59,510 bases of DNA from Stutzerimonas stutzeri (GTDB lineage: Bacteria > Pseudomonadota > Gammaproteobacteria > Pseudomonadales > Pseudomonadaceae): NCBI RefSeq assembly GCF_024448695.1, contig NZ_JAMOHY010000017.1, positions 1 to 59,510 of the forward strand. Reading direction: 5' to 3'. This document shows positions 58,571 through 59,510 of the stretch, piece by piece. Numbering within the stretch: the stretch's first letter is position 1; the number at the start of each line of letters is the position of its first letter. A model generated the notes under the pieces. The model was not told the origin of the DNA. It ran no database searches and was given only the letters and a program-made list of their open reading frames with translations. The position numbers and the translations under genes were made by a program.

Positions 58571-59413
58571 ATGAATGACGACACCCGCCCGGATACCGTA
58601 CCGATGGCACCAGCCATCGTCGCATCTCCAGCAAAGCGCATTGAAGCCCTGACGGGCGATCCGAACTTCATGAGTTCGCTGGCGCGCGGGCTGGCGGTGA
58701 TTCATGCCTTTCAGGAGCGCAAACGCCATCTGACCATTGCCCAGATCAGCCACCGCACCGAGATTCCCCGCGCGGCGGTGCGGCGCTGCCTGTATACGCT
58801 GATCAAACTCGGCTACGCCACCACGGACGGACGGACCTATTCGCTGCTGCCCAAGGTGCTGACCCTCGGCCATGCCTACCTGTCCTCGACGCCGCTGGCG
58901 GTGACTGCGCAACCGATCCTCGACCAGCTCAGCAACCAGCTCCACGAAGCCTGCTCTATGGCGACCCTGGAAGGCGACGAGGTGCTCTATGTCGCGCGCT
59001 CGGCCACGCCGCAGCGACTGATTTCCGTCGACCTCAGCGTCGGTAGTCGGCTGCCGGCCTATTGCACCTCCATGGGCCGCATCCTGCTGGCCGCGCTGGA
59101 TGATGCGGCGCTGGAGGATTATCTGGAACACGCCAACCTGCAGATCAAGACCAGCCGTACGTTGCACACGCCGGAAGCGATCCGCGCCTCGATTGCCGAC
59201 ATCCGCGAGCAGGGCTGGGTGATCATCGATCAGGAACTGGAAGTCGGTCTGCGCTCACTGGCCGTGCCCCTGAAAGACTCCGCCGGCCAGGTTCTGGCCG
59301 CACTCAACGTTGGCACCCACATCAGTCGCGTAACCCGCCAGGAACTGGAAACCCGCTTCCTGCCGGTGTTGCTGGAAGCAAGCAAGGAACTGAGTACGCG
59401 GTTGTTTCATTGA
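58571..59413 (+). CDS. pcaR: PcaR, IclR-family regulator of the beta-ketoadipate pathway
   Basis: The 280-residue protein is very close in pattern to P. putida PcaR: SLARGLAVIHAFQERKRH near 35, then the HTH LTIAQISHRTEIPRAAVRR, and LGYATTDGRTYSLLPKVLTLGHAYLSS. The effector domain holds ISVDLSVGSRLPAYCTSMGR near 154. It answers beta-ketoadipate and controls the pca genes needed after CatC. Those genes are presumably to the right or elsewhere. A palindromic operator lies just upstream. Confidence 0.95.
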   Translation: MNDDTRPDTVPMAPAIVASPAKRIEALTGDPNFMSSLARGLAVIHAFQERKRHLTIAQISHRTEIPRAAVRRCLYTLIKLGYATTDGRTYSLLPKVLTLGHAYLSSTPLAVTAQPILDQLSNQLHEACSMATLEGDEVLYVARSATPQRLISVDLSVGSRLPAYCTSMGRILLAALDDAALEDYLEHANLQIKTSRTLHTPEAIRASIADIREQGWVIIDQELEVGLRSLAVPLKDSAGQVLAALNVGTHISRVTRQELETRFLPVLLEASKELSTRLFH

Positions 59414-59447
59414 GGGTTTAACGAACGTGCAGCAAATGACGGAAGCG

Positions 59448-59510
59448 CCTTCGGCGATTCCATCCTACGTTTTCACGGTCCCGCTTTTTGTAGGTTGGAT
59501 TAGCCGAAGG
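59448..59510. repeat. Long imperfect inverted repeat at the window end
   Basis: A 21-base left arm at 59448-59468 (CCTTCGGCGATTCCATCCTAC) pairs with the right arm at 59490-59510 with 3 mismatches. The right arm carries GTAGGTTGGAT, related to the repeats at 55541. It follows pcaR and looks like a REP-like palindrome, possibly cut by the window end. Confidence 0.7.

Noticed and set aside
1..59510. CRISPR arrays or IS transposase genes
   Set aside because: No regularly spaced repeats with unique spacers and no DDE, HUH or serine transposase were seen by eye.

Overview
The window looks like a Pseudomonas chromosome, most plausibly of the mendocina/oleovorans/alcaligenes kind. The basis is GC-rich coding, complete ben-cat genes ending at a PcaR gene, MucD, AtoE/thiolase/CoA-transferase genes beside a LysR gene, a tandem glycine riboswitch, and Pseudomonas-type REP palindromes. 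The species is an inference.

Positions 1-21299 are the right-hand part of a P2-like, contractile-tailed prophage; its left end lies outside the window. The tail module reads rightward: tail-fibre-assembly-like protein, sheath FI, tube FII, chaperone E with a -1 frameshift into E', tape measure T, U and D. A leftward block (11521 to 7711) starts at the phage repressor and continues through a zinc-ribbon membrane protein, a BRCT protein, a small HTH protein and a low-GC GHKL ATPase fused to a PD-(D/E)XK (Shedu-like) nuclease. This arrangement suggests a cargo operon expressed in the lysogen and is the best candidate for an undescribed defence system here. A rightward early block (11610 to 19850) holds a Cox/Ner-like regulator, a CII/YmfL-like protein, an AntA/AntB antirepressor, an Ogr/Delta zinc finger, a primase-helicase and small genes. 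A tyrosine integrase and a tRNA-like 3' end mark the right junction.

Positions 21300-34650 are mixed chromosomal genes: an MFS exporter, mucD, a tandem glycine riboswitch controlling a DadA-like oxidase, a YkgJ protein, a GNAT protein, an orphan NosR/NirI-type flavo-iron-sulfur protein, CheV, DNA polymerase II, a DUF3079 protein and an SH3-domain protein.

Positions 34649-40986 hold a SAF-domain dehydrogenase and a leftward MBOAT/FkbH/ACP/SGNH operon, which may transfer an ACP-bound acyl (possibly glyceryl) group onto an envelope glycan. Positions 41272-46426 are the short-chain acyl-CoA genes atoE-atoB-atoA-atoD with a divergent LysR regulator.

Positions 46632-59413 are a complete benzoate-to-muconolactone region: benR, benABCD, benK, catBCA, benE, a BenF/OprD porin and pcaR. 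Two XylS/BenR-type direct repeats lie before benA, a REP pair lies between benC and benD, and a PcaR-type palindrome lies before pcaR. BenABC and BenD turn benzoate into catechol, CatA opens the ring, CatB and CatC carry the product toward beta-ketoadipate enol-lactone, BenK, BenE and the porin import benzoate, and PcaR would control the later steps encoded elsewhere.
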